Origin: Hominimerdicola alba
GTDB taxonomy: Bacteria > Bacillota > Clostridia > Oscillospirales > Ruminococcaceae
Assembly (NCBI RefSeq): GCF_900112155.1
Contig: NZ_FOKQ01000015.1
Span: 1-64,000 of the forward strand
DNA length: 64,000 bases
Reading direction: 5' to 3'
The first letter of the stretch is position 1. The number at the start of each line of letters is the position of its first letter. The notes below the pieces were generated by a model that saw only the letters and a program-made list of their open reading frames with translations, searched no databases and had not been told where the DNA came from. This document shows, in pieces, positions 42,402 to 50,565 of the stretch. Position numbers and translations under genes: made by a program.

Positions 42402-43262
42402 ATGAATGGCTGCAAAAGAGTTGCCGCAATACAGGATCTGTCAGGTCTGGGAAGATGTTCGCTGACAGTTATAATACCCACCCTTTCCGCGATGGGTGTG
42501 CAGGTCTGCCCTGTCCCGACGGCGGTACTTTCTGCACATACGGGTTACAGTGAATTCGTTATCCGCGATCTCACGGATTTCATTCACCCCGCACTGGAGC
42601 ACTACAAGCGCATGGATACACATTTCGACTGCATTTACAGCGGTTTTCTTGCATCGGCAGAACAGATAGACCACTGTCTTGAATTCTTCGCCGCATACCC
42701 CGATGCACTTAAAGTTGTGGATCCTGTTATGGGCGACGACGGCAAAAGCTATGCTACATATACAGGGGAACTCTGCAAGCGCATGAGCGAACTTGTTGCC
42801 GTAGCTGATATAATCACTCCCAACATAACCGAAGCTGCTATACTTTTGGGTGAGGAGTACCCATCCATGCCCCTTGGCAGCAGCGATGCACGCTCATGGC
42901 TGGTAAGGCTCTCCGAGCAGGGCGCGAGGATAGTTGTCATCACCAGCGTGAACCTTGCAGGCGGCGGTATGCACACCATCGGCTATGACAGGGATACCAA
43001 CAGTTTCTGGAAGATACGCAACGACTATGTCCGCGGTGCGCACTATTCGGGGACAGGCGATATCTTCGCCAGCGTGCTGATAGGTTCGCTGCTGAAAGGC
43101 GACAGTCTCCCCATCGCCATGAACAGAGCCACCGCATTCGCCGAGCTGAATGTCAAGGTTACATACAGCTATCAGCAGCCCTGGACAGAGGGTCTTATGC
43201 TGGAAAGTCAGCTCCCCTGGCTGACAAGCTACCAGCAGCTTGATGGGTATTCGGTACTATGA
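42402..43262 (+). CDS. pdxY: pyridoxamine kinase
   Basis: The 286-residue ribokinase-fold enzyme has AIQDLSGLGRCSLTVIIPTLSAMG at the N-terminus, VVDPVMGDDGK, PNITEAAILLGE and the nucleotide/catalytic HYSGTGDIFASVLIG near the end. It phosphorylates pyridoxal or pyridoxamine for vitamin B6 salvage. Its stop overlaps the TrmL start (ATGA). Confidence 0.93.
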   Translation: MNGCKRVAAIQDLSGLGRCSLTVIIPTLSAMGVQVCPVPTAVLSAHTGYSEFVIRDLTDFIHPALEHYKRMDTHFDCIYSGFLASAEQIDHCLEFFAAYPDALKVVDPVMGDDGKSYATYTGELCKRMSELVAVADIITPNITEAAILLGEEYPSMPLGSSDARSWLVRLSEQGARIVVITSVNLAGGGMHTIGYDRDTNSFWKIRNDYVRGAHYSGTGDIFASVLIGSLLKGDSLPIAMNRATAFAELNVKVTYSYQQPWTEGLMLESQLPWLTSYQQLDGYSVL

Positions 43263-43825
43263 GCAATACAGAGTATTTAAACAGCCCGAAGACTGAGAGT
43301 CAGTGTGAGAAAGAAAATAAAAATACGCACCGACTGAACATCGTCCTCGTTGAGCCCCGTATCCCCCAGAACACAGGAAATATATCCCGAACCTGTGCCG
43401 TAACAGGCGCAGCACTCCACATGGTCAGACCTTTCGGCTTCGAGATAGATGACAAAAAGCTGAAACGTGCAGGTCTTGATTACTGGGACAAACTGGATAT
43501 ATACTATTATAATAATATAGACGAATTCTTTGAAAAGAACGATGGCGCATACTTCTTTTTCACCACCAAGGGCAGGCAGGTACATTCCGAAGCCCGCTAC
43601 CCCGAGGACAAGCCCGTATACATAATATTCGGCAGAGAAGACGCAGGGCTTCCCGAAGAACTGCTTTACGCCCACCCCGATGAATGTGTGCGCATACCAA
43701 TGAGGAATACCCTCCGAAGCCTGAACCTGTCAAATTCCGTGGCAATAGCGACCTATGAGGTGCTCCGCCAATGGGATTACCCGGACCTCGGCAGAGAGGG
43801 CAAACTTACAAAATATACATGGTGA
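43259..43825 (+). CDS. trmL: tRNA (cytidine/uridine-34-2'-O)-methyltransferase
   Basis: The 188-residue SPOUT-family enzyme has an N-terminal 25-residue extension, then HRLNIVLVEPRIPQNTGNISRTCAVTGAALHMVRP, GLDYW, IIFGREDAGLP and the knot motif IPMRNTLRSLNLSNSVAIATYEVLRQ. It methylates the wobble ribose of tRNA-Leu isoacceptors. It overlaps pdxY; 37 bases downstream begins the paralog array, and the last bases of trmL are copied inside that array. Confidence 0.95.
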   Translation: MSNTEYLNSPKTESQCEKENKNTHRLNIVLVEPRIPQNTGNISRTCAVTGAALHMVRPFGFEIDDKKLKRAGLDYWDKLDIYYYNNIDEFFEKNDGAYFFFTTKGRQVHSEARYPEDKPVYIIFGREDAGLPEELLYAHPDECVRIPMRNTLRSLNLSNSVAIATYEVLRQWDYPDLGREGKLTKYTW

Positions 43826-43862
43826 CAGATAAGATATAAACACCATGAAGGAGGATAACAAA

Positions 43863-44381
43863 ATGAAAATCAAATATACATACAGAAGCAATTTTCTTAA
43901 GTCCGCTATGTTTTTGGGAACAATAGGTATGATATTTTTTCATATAAATTGTTTAAACATAAAAAATCCGGTATCAGAAGCAGTAATATATATAATGTAT
44001 TTTTTACCCTTGGTTATATTTGCTTTTTTCATTATACTATTAAGCTATATGCCTGTAACGATGGTTGCAGATGAAAACGCACTGAACGTCAAGGTGCTTT
44101 TTCGGAAAACCGCTATAAGATATTCCGATATTGAAAGTATAAGTTTAGTTCGCGAATTCAGAAAGCCGGAACTCCGCGGCGAACAAAACCATTATAATGA
44201 GATACTGACAATAACCGATATCAATAAAAAGAAATATGTCTATTACAAAAAAATCGATCTGGATCAGGACGAGATAGCAATGAACCCTGCCGATCTGACA
44301 GTACAGTTTGAGAACAGCACGTTTTCACAGCTGAAACGCTACATCGAGGAACGCATCCCGATCATGCAGGCTGAAATATAA
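43863..44381 (+). CDS. array unit 1, type A: two-helix membrane protein with PH-like domain
   Basis: ATG 43863 follows GGAGG by 8 bases; the ATG at 43845 is inside the leader. The 172-residue product starts MKIKYTYRSN, has two membrane helices (about 10-30 and 40-62), then a beta-rich domain (ADENALNVKVLFRKTAIRYSDIESISLVREFR ... YNEILTITDINKKKYVYYKKIDL) resembling bacterial PH domains. A C-terminal helix follows (FENSTFSQLKRYIEERIPIM). This is the founder pattern of the array: short KYxY N-terminus, hairpin, PH-like domain, amphipathic tail. Function unknown. Confidence 0.83.
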   Translation: MKIKYTYRSNFLKSAMFLGTIGMIFFHINCLNIKNPVSEAVIYIMYFLPLVIFAFFIILLSYMPVTMVADENALNVKVLFRKTAIRYSDIESISLVREFRKPELRGEQNHYNEILTITDINKKKYVYYKKIDLDQDEIAMNPADLTVQFENSTFSQLKRYIEERIPIMQAEI

Positions 44382-44404
44382 CTGACCTCAAAAAGGACAA
44401 AAAA

Positions 44405-45496
44405 ATGAAAGGAAAATACCAATACAGCACCGTAAAAGATACAACCACCCCGGAAGCTTTGATATTGTTCGCCGGGCTGGGACTGATGATATATTTATGC
44501 GCGAACCATTCCGATCTTGAAAGACTAACATTCTGGATACTAACTTTTATATGTGTCTCAGTGCTTGGCTGCTGGATCGGACGTTTCATATTCCCTATGC
44601 GCGTTGCCGCTGATGACTATGCTGTCACATTCAGCAGGATATTCAGAAAGAAGATACCCTATTCTTCAATAAAAAGCATCGACCTGCGCACCGAAAAAAG
44701 AACATACAAAACCAAATCGGGAAACAGAACAGTCCGACATACGACCACTACCGAGATAATAACTTTCCACTGTGAAAAAGGCGACCATTCATTCGCAAGC
44801 GAATTAGAGTCATCGCAAAAAAGTCTCGCATGGGTAAATAATTCAACGATCGTCTCCCCCGATGACATGACATACAGCCCTTTTTCACGGCTGAAAGTCT
44901 ACATCGAAGACAAGATAATGAAAGACAGCCGAAGTATACCCGATACTGACCCCAAAAAAGAACAAAAGAAAATGAAAGGAAAATACGAATATGACTCCAC
45001 CAAAAAAGTAAGTACCCTGAACGATATATTAATGATCAGCGGGATAATAATACTTATATTTGCACTGTTAAACTATGGTGATCTTGAAGATCAGGGTTTC
45101 TGGTTATTGATTTCTATAGCGGGCTCCGCGCTGATCTTCTGGGGCGCACGTACCTTAGTCCCTATGCACTTCACCACCGATGACAACTCTGTCACATTTT
45201 ACAGATTCTTCAGGAAGAAGATAGCGTATTCTTCCATAAAAAGCATAGATCTGCGCAGAGAAAAAAAGCCATACAATGCCGACGAAGTCCGTGCGTTTGA
45301 CATAAAGACATATTATATTGAGATACTGACTTTCCACTGTGAAAACGGCGATCATTCATTTGCCTGCAAATCAGAACCATCGCAAAAAACTATTACGTGT
45401 TCAAACAATTCCGAGATCGTGTCCCCCGATGACACAACATACAGCCTTTTTTCACGGCTGAAAATATACATAGAAGACATAAAAAAGAAAAGCTGA
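44405..45496 (+). CDS. array units 2 and 3, type B, fused in one frame
   Basis: The 363-residue protein is two complete type B units joined: residues 1-189 (MKGKYQYSTVKDTTTPEALI...) and 190-363 (MKGKYEYDSTKKVSTLNDIL...). The second starts at an ATG at 44972 that would itself match the usual start, but the frame is uninterrupted. Each half has two helices and a PH-like domain (AVTFSRIFRKKIPYSSIKSIDLRTE; SVTFYRFFRKKIAYSSIKSIDLRRE). The product would have four helices and two cytosolic domains. The fusion probably arose when the stop of unit 2 was lost. Confidence 0.8.
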   Translation: MKGKYQYSTVKDTTTPEALILFAGLGLMIYLCANHSDLERLTFWILTFICVSVLGCWIGRFIFPMRVAADDYAVTFSRIFRKKIPYSSIKSIDLRTEKRTYKTKSGNRTVRHTTTTEIITFHCEKGDHSFASELESSQKSLAWVNNSTIVSPDDMTYSPFSRLKVYIEDKIMKDSRSIPDTDPKKEQKKMKGKYEYDSTKKVSTLNDILMISGIIILIFALLNYGDLEDQGFWLLISIAGSALIFWGARTLVPMHFTTDDNSVTFYRFFRKKIAYSSIKSIDLRREKKPYNADEVRAFDIKTYYIEILTFHCENGDHSFACKSEPSQKTITCSNNSEIVSPDDTTYSLFSRLKIYIEDIKKKS

Positions 45497-45546
45497 CAAA
45501 ACATACATGGTGACAGATATAAAATACCATGAAGGAGGATAACAAA

Positions 45547-46068
45547 ATGAAAATCAAATATACATACAGAAGCGATTATCTACGGGCTGTTATTATATGG
45601 GGAACGTCAATAATTATATGTACTATGGCAGTTGCTTCCGTAGTAAAAAATGAAATAGTATTATTATCATTGTGCATATTTATGTGTGTTTTCTTTGTAA
45701 TATGGGTTTACTTTTCCTGGCTGTTCCGCAATTTACCTGTAGAGATATCTGCAAGGAAAAAGACACTGAAAGTCACAGTTCTTTTTCGGGAAACCGTTAT
45801 AAGATATTCCGATATTGAAAGTATAAATATAGAGCGCGAATTCAGAAAGGCAGAAATGCGTGGTGAACGTGACTGCTATAATGAGATACTGACAATAACC
45901 GATATACATAAAAAGGAATATGTCTATTACCGAAAAATCAACATCGACTACGACAAGGTAGCCGATGATCCCGATGAACTAAAAAAGAAGTTTGAGAACA
46001 GTAAGTTTGCAAAACTGCAACGCTACATCGAGGAACGCATCCCGATCATGCGAGCTGAAAAAATATAA
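45547..46068 (+). CDS. array unit 4, type A
   Basis: ATG 45547 after GGAGG. 173 residues, MKIKYTYRSDYLRAVII..., with two helices and a PH-like domain (KTLKVTVLFRETVIRYSDIESINIEREFRKAEMRGERDCYNE). The leader and first codons are identical over 47 bases (45527-45573) to those of unit 1, and the preceding bases copy the trmL end, so this is a recent duplicate of unit 1's promoter-proximal part. Confidence 0.83.
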   Translation: MKIKYTYRSDYLRAVIIWGTSIIICTMAVASVVKNEIVLLSLCIFMCVFFVIWVYFSWLFRNLPVEISARKKTLKVTVLFRETVIRYSDIESINIEREFRKAEMRGERDCYNEILTITDIHKKEYVYYRKINIDYDKVADDPDELKKKFENSKFAKLQRYIEERIPIMRAEKI

Positions 46069-46106
46069 AAACAGAGAGATAACATATAAAAAGAAGGAAT
46101 AACAAA

Positions 46107-46625
46107 ATGAAAATCAACTATAATTTCAGAAGCAATTTGCTTCCGATCATCACCCTATTATTAGCGTTTATACCACTTGTTCTTGGTGCAGGTTTAACAA
46201 TCTCGCTGAATAATGACGTATCATCCGTGCTTAAACCGGTTGTTATTATAATGTATCCTGTCATAGTGCTCGCCTGCTATATACTGTTAAAAAATTTGCC
46301 TGTAGAGATTTTTGCAGACGAAAACGCACTGAATATCAAGGTGCTTTTTAAGAAAACCGTTATAAGATATTCCGATATTGAAAGTATACGTTTAGAGCAC
46401 GAATTCAGAAAGGCAAAACAGCGCGGCGAACAAAACTGGTATGGTGAGATACTTAAAATAACCGATATCTATAAAAATGAATATGTCTATTACCGAAAAC
46501 TCGATCTGGATCAGGACAAGATAGCCATGAACCCCACATATCTGCCGGAACAATTTGAAAACAGCGAGTTCGCAAAACTGCAAACCTACATCGAGGAACG
46601 CATCCCGATCATGCAGATCAACTAA
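46107..46625 (+). CDS. array unit 5, type A
   Basis: 172 residues, MKINYNFRSNLLPIITLL... with longer hydrophobic helices, then EIFADENALNIKVLFKKTVIRYSDIESIRLEHEFRKAKQRGEQNWYGE and the tail LQTYIEERIPIMQIN. RBS AAGAAGGA. It shares the core with units 1 and 4 but its membrane helices have diverged. Confidence 0.83.
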   Translation: MKINYNFRSNLLPIITLLLAFIPLVLGAGLTISLNNDVSSVLKPVVIIMYPVIVLACYILLKNLPVEIFADENALNIKVLFKKTVIRYSDIESIRLEHEFRKAKQRGEQNWYGEILKITDIYKNEYVYYRKLDLDQDKIAMNPTYLPEQFENSEFAKLQTYIEERIPIMQIN

Positions 46626-46652
46626 ACAAAAAGATAGAAAGAGTGACAACAC

Positions 46653-47171
46653 ATGAAAGAAAAATATATTCGCGAACATGACGCTTCCGAAGGGATGGCT
46701 CTCGGCTGCGGCGGTGTATTTGTAATGATATGGTTACCGATGCTTATTGGCGTACTGATAGGCACACCAGCAGGTGAAATGGTGGCTGTGCTGGTATTTG
46801 TAATACTGCTGACCGCAGTATTGATCATCGGCGCCGGTCTGGAGAAAGGAAGCTTTGAAGCAGATGATACTCAGGTTACATTTTCTTGTCTCGGCAGAAA
46901 AAAAGTTATACGATACGGCGAGATCAGAAACATGAAGCTTGAGCGACACAACAAAACATACAACACACGCACAGGCATGACAAGATACTACATCGAGACC
47001 CTGACCATAAATGCAAAAGAGAATACTTACGTCTTTTCGGCAAAAATGGAACTCGACTACGACGTAGTAGCCATGGACCCCGATGACCTTAAACGTCAGT
47101 TTGAAAACAGCAGGTTCGCAAAGCTGAAAACACACATCGAGGAACACATTCCGATCATGCAGATCAACTAA
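46653..47171 (+). CDS. array unit 6, type C
   Basis: 172 residues, MKEKYIREHDASEGMALGCGG..., with two helices and the type C core (EADDTQVTFSCLGRKKVIRYGEIRNMKLERHNKTYNTRTGMTRYYIETLTINAKENTYVFSAKMELDYD). The tail KLKTHIEEHIPIMQIN matches unit 5. Type C differs from A and B by the TQVTFSCLG start of the PH-like domain. Confidence 0.83.
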   Translation: MKEKYIREHDASEGMALGCGGVFVMIWLPMLIGVLIGTPAGEMVAVLVFVILLTAVLIIGAGLEKGSFEADDTQVTFSCLGRKKVIRYGEIRNMKLERHNKTYNTRTGMTRYYIETLTINAKENTYVFSAKMELDYDVVAMDPDDLKRQFENSRFAKLKTHIEEHIPIMQIN

Positions 47172-47198
47172 ATAGAAAGATAGAAAGAGTGACAACAT

Positions 47199-47714
47199 AT
47201 GAAAAATAATTATACACGCGCATCCGACTTTTTTTCAGATGAGGCTATCGCTTGGAGTGGTATACTTCCTTTATTTATACTGTTACCGCTGTACACGACG
47301 ATAGATAATGACAAAACAATATTTGTTCCTATTATTCTTATCGGAATTTTCGCACCAATAATAGTAATGTCATTTCTCAACGTGATGATGCAGGAAATAA
47401 GCTTTGATGCAAATGATACTCAGGTTACATTTTCTTGTCTCGGCAAAAACACTGTTATAAGATACGGTGAAATAAAAGATATGAAAATTGAACGTCGCAA
47501 TAACGAGTTCAAAACAAGATCGGGCATCCAGAGATGCTACGTCGAGACCCTGACCATAACAACAGCATCGGAAACTCATGTCTTCTCAGCTAAAATGGAT
47601 ATCGACTACGATAAGGTAGCCGCGAACCCCGCTGAACTGACAGTACAATTCGAGAACAGCAAGTTCTCACGCCTCAAAAACTACATCGAGGAGCGCATTT
47701 ATATAAATATATAA
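47199..47714 (+). CDS. array unit 7, type C
   Basis: 171 residues, MKNNYTRASDFFSDEAIAW..., same core as unit 6 (DANDTQVTFSCLGKNTVIRYGEIKDMKIERRNNEFKTRSGIQ). The last 61 bases including the stop (47655-47715) are identical to the end of unit 8 although unit 8 is type B, which points to gene conversion. An 11-bp perfect hairpin (47695-47718) overlaps the stop. Confidence 0.83.
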   Translation: MKNNYTRASDFFSDEAIAWSGILPLFILLPLYTTIDNDKTIFVPIILIGIFAPIIVMSFLNVMMQEISFDANDTQVTFSCLGKNTVIRYGEIKDMKIERRNNEFKTRSGIQRCYVETLTITTASETHVFSAKMDIDYDKVAANPAELTVQFENSKFSRLKNYIEERIYINI

Positions 47715-47756
47715 ATGCGGACAGGCTAAGAAAAATCTGACAAAGGAAATGAAAAA

Positions 47757-48275
47757 ATGAAAGAAAAATACGACTATGACACTGTCAACGATACCTCTGC
47801 CACGGAAGGTTTAATATTTTTTGCCGCAGTTGGACTGATGATATATTTATTCATGAAAGGTGACCATCTCGATAGACGGATATTCTGGATATTAGTTTTT
47901 ATATCAGGTTCCGTGCTGGCATTCTTTATCGGACGAATCTTAGTCAGTGTGCGCTTTTCCGCTGACGACAACGCTGTCACATTCAGCAGGATATTCAGGA
48001 AGCGGATACCCTATTCCTCAATAAAAAGCATCGATCTGCGCACCGAAACAAGATCGTTCAAGAAAAAAAAGACGAAGTACCAAATTGTCACATATACAGG
48101 TGTCACCGAAATAATAACTTTCCACTGTGACGACGGCGACCATTCATTCGCGAGCATACTTGTCCCGCCGCACGACACATCCGAACCGTCAGGTGTGTCA
48201 GCCGAGGACATGGCAAACAGCAAGTTCTCACGCCTCAAAAACTACATCGAGGAGCGCATTTATATAAATATATAA
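47757..48275 (+). CDS. array unit 8, type B
   Basis: 172 residues, MKEKYDYDTVNDTSATEG..., with two helices, AVTFSRIFRKRIPYSSIKSIDLRTETRSFKKKKTKYQIVTYTG and the tail SRLKNYIEERIYINI shared with unit 7 at the DNA level. Its RBS is weak (AAAGGAAATG spacing). Confidence 0.82.
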   Translation: MKEKYDYDTVNDTSATEGLIFFAAVGLMIYLFMKGDHLDRRIFWILVFISGSVLAFFIGRILVSVRFSADDNAVTFSRIFRKRIPYSSIKSIDLRTETRSFKKKKTKYQIVTYTGVTEIITFHCDDGDHSFASILVPPHDTSEPSGVSAEDMANSKFSRLKNYIEERIYINI

Positions 48276-48310
48276 AAAGAGAAAAATAACATATAAAGAG
48301 GAAACAACAA

Positions 48311-48803
48311 ATGAAGATAAAATATAAATACAGGAGTCCGTTATTTTACGTTTTGTTTTATGGCGGCATAGTTCTCATGATCTTGCTGGCATATTCAGGC
48401 GTGAGATTGCGGGAAGAAGACGCAGGCATCATCCTTATATCCATAGCAGTATACATAGTACTGCTTTATTATACTGTCAGTTGTACCTGTGAGTATGCAC
48501 GCCCGAAAACGATCCGTACTTATAAAGGTATTCTTTAAGAAGACCAGAATAAGATACCGCGATATATCAGAAATATCAGTTGAACAAGAGTTTCAAACGG
48601 CGATGATACGCGGTGATCAGGATCACTACAATGAAATACTCACCATAGAAACAAAATATGGTAAACGCTATATTTACCGCCGCAGGCTTGATATCAATTA
48701 TAAAAACCTGATACGTCACCCCTGCGATCTAAAGCGTGATTTCAATGAAAGCAAATTCTCTCAGCTGAAAACTTACATTGAGGACATGATAAAGACAACC
48801 TGA
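48311..48803 (+). pseudogene. array unit 9, type A, broken by a frameshift
   Basis: The N-terminal frame (48311 on, MKIKYKYRSPLFYVLFYGGI) stops at 48538, but the downstream frame (SVVPVSMHARKRSVLIKVFFKKTRIRYRDISEISVEQEF... to 48803) continues the type A sequence exactly. Comparison with units 4 and 5 (LPVEISARKKTLKVTVLFRE) puts the shift near 48460-48480, consistent with one extra base. If repaired, it would be about 163 residues. A sequencing error is the alternative. Confidence 0.72.
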
Positions 48804-48814
48804 TAAATGAAAAA

Positions 48815-49330
48815 ATGAAAGAAAAATACGAATATGACACTGTCAAAAACTCTGTAATGGATGGTTTACTATTTTTGGTTGGGCTTGGACTGATGATATA
48901 TTTATTCGGGAGCGGTTCCGAACTTGAAAGACGAACATTCTGGATATTAGCATTTATATCGGGTTCTGCACTGGCATTATTTTTCGGACGTATCGCAGTT
49001 TATGCGCGCTTTATCGCTGACGAAAACTCTGTTACATTTTACAGAGTCTTCAGAAAAAAGATAGCATATTCTTCAATAAAAAGCATCGACCTACGCACCG
49101 AAACAAGATCGGCCAAGAGAAAAGAGACAAGGTACAAAACTGTCACATATACAGGTGTCATCGAAATAATAACTTTCCACTGTGATGATGGCGACCATTC
49201 ATTCGCGTGCGTACTGATACCATATCATAACGCTAGTAAACCGTCAGGTGTGTCCGATGAGGACATAGCTAACAGCAAGTTCAAACGCCTCAAACGCTAC
49301 ATCGAGGAGCACATTTATATAAATATATAA
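48815..49330 (+). CDS. array unit 10, type B
   Basis: 171 residues, MKEKYEYDTVKNSVMDGLL..., very like unit 8 (ETRSAKRKETRYKTVTYTGVIEIITFHCDDGDHSFAC, tail SKFKRLKRYIEEHIYINI). It starts 12 bases after unit 9. Last member of the array; degV follows 50 bases later without a terminator. Confidence 0.83.
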   Translation: MKEKYEYDTVKNSVMDGLLFLVGLGLMIYLFGSGSELERRTFWILAFISGSALALFFGRIAVYARFIADENSVTFYRVFRKKIAYSSIKSIDLRTETRSAKRKETRYKTVTYTGVIEIITFHCDDGDHSFACVLIPYHNASKPSGVSDEDIANSKFKRLKRYIEEHIYINI

Positions 49331-49380
49331 ATAATAACATATAAAAAGTAAAATGGATATAATCCAAGGAGGAATATCAA

Positions 49381-50253
49381 ATGTCTAAAATAAAAATAAT
49401 GACAGATTCAGCCAGCGACATCTCTATCGAGAACGAGAAGAAGTATGAAATTCACGTAGTCCCTTTCAAGATGAGCATGGGTGACAAGAGCTACACCAGC
49501 CGCGTGGATTTCGACAACGAGAAGTTCTACAAAATGATGGAAGAGTACGACGGTATCCCCCTGACATCACAGATAACTTCCTTTGAATTCGTGGAGAATT
49601 ACAAGGAGCTGTACAACGCCGGTTATACCGATGTTATTTATGTCAGCATCAACTCAAAGGGTTCTGCCACCTACAACAATTCCGTCATGGCGGTCGAGCA
49701 GTTCTATGAGGAAGTTCCCGAAGCCAAGGACAAATTCCGCGTGATCAACATCGACGGCAAGGGCTACACAGGCGGATACGGTTATGCAGTAGTTGAAGCC
49801 GCAAAGAAAGCCCAGAAAGGCGCATCCGTTTCCGAGATAGAAACTTTTATCCGCGACTGGGTAGACAACTGCGTTATATTCTTCGGAATGTACTCGCTCC
49901 AGTACGCTAAAAAGTCGGGACGTATCCCCGCGGCAGCTGCATTTGTTGGCGAGATAATGGGACTCCGCCCCGTATCCCGCATTCAGCACAACCAGATAAT
50001 CACAGAAGCCAAGGTGCGCGGCGACAAGGCGCTTATCCCCAAGATAATCGAACTCACCGCAGGCGAGCAGATACCCAAGACCCCTTACTGCATCGTATAC
50101 GGCAACGACACCGAAGTCCGCGACGAGATGGTTCAGGCTATGACCAAAAAGCTGGGTTATCCCCCTGCTGACTGTTACCAGATAGGTTCCGAGATTGCGG
50201 TAAACGCTGGTCCCAAGGTCATCGGTGTAATACTCAAGTCACAGAACAAGTGA
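49381..50253 (+). CDS. DegV-family fatty acid-binding protein
   Basis: The 290-residue DegV domain starts IKIMTDSASDISIENEKKYEIHVVPFKMSMGDKSYTSRVD, has PLTSQITSFEFVENYKELY, YVSINSKGSATYNN, YSLQYAKKSGRIPAAAAFVGEIMGLRPV, and a second subdomain ending in GPKVIGVILKSQNK. DegV/FakB proteins bind a fatty acid for phosphorylation by FakA; no FakA-like gene is here. GGAGGA precedes the ATG. It is the last gene of the plus-strand run and has a clear terminator. Confidence 0.95.
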   Translation: MSKIKIMTDSASDISIENEKKYEIHVVPFKMSMGDKSYTSRVDFDNEKFYKMMEEYDGIPLTSQITSFEFVENYKELYNAGYTDVIYVSINSKGSATYNNSVMAVEQFYEEVPEAKDKFRVINIDGKGYTGGYGYAVVEAAKKAQKGASVSEIETFIRDWVDNCVIFFGMYSLQYAKKSGRIPAAAAFVGEIMGLRPVSRIQHNQIITEAKVRGDKALIPKIIELTAGEQIPKTPYCIVYGNDTEVRDEMVQAMTKKLGYPPADCYQIGSEIAVNAGPKVIGVILKSQNK

Positions 50254-50260
50254 TAATATT

Positions 50261-50290
50261 AAGGAGCTGTTTTCGGACGGCTCCTTTTTT
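50261..50290 (+). terminator. terminator of degV
   Basis: Seven-bp stem AAGGAGC/GCTCCTT (50261-50267 with 50280-50286) followed by T6. Confidence 0.85.
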
Positions 50291-50359
50291 CTTGCAGATG
50301 TCACAGTTTCATAGGTGAGGATATGTACATTTTGCTTTTGTGTCGTCATTCAGAACGAA

Positions 50360-50375
50360 TGTTCCACGTGGAACA
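50360..50375. promoter_or_regulatory. parS-like palindrome or hairpin
   Basis: TGTTCCACGTGGAACA is a perfect 16-bp palindrome, extended to 20 bp by flanking AA/TT. It has the core of the ParB site parS (GTTNCACGTGNAAC) and lies in a 312-base gene-free region after the degV terminator. The T-rich run right after it means a hairpin terminator is also possible. See findings. Confidence 0.5.
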
Positions 50376-50460
50376 TTTTCTTTTTTGGCGGACGAACTGC
50401 GGGTGGGTCGCCCCTCTCTCCGTTCTGGTCGCTGGTTTGCTATCTTTCCGCAAAAAACGG

Positions 50461-50489
50461 TTGACCTTACTCTGCTGATGTGGTATAAT
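50461..50489 (+). promoter_or_regulatory. promoter of the three-gene module
   Basis: TTGACC (50461-50466), 17 bp, TATAAT (50484-50489) with extended TGG. Confidence 0.8.
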
Positions 50490-50565
50490 ATCTGTGAATA
50501 ATCCTGTGTTTGGGCGCATAGTATTGATGCCCCGCATTATCACAGCATATGAAAGGAGAATCATC

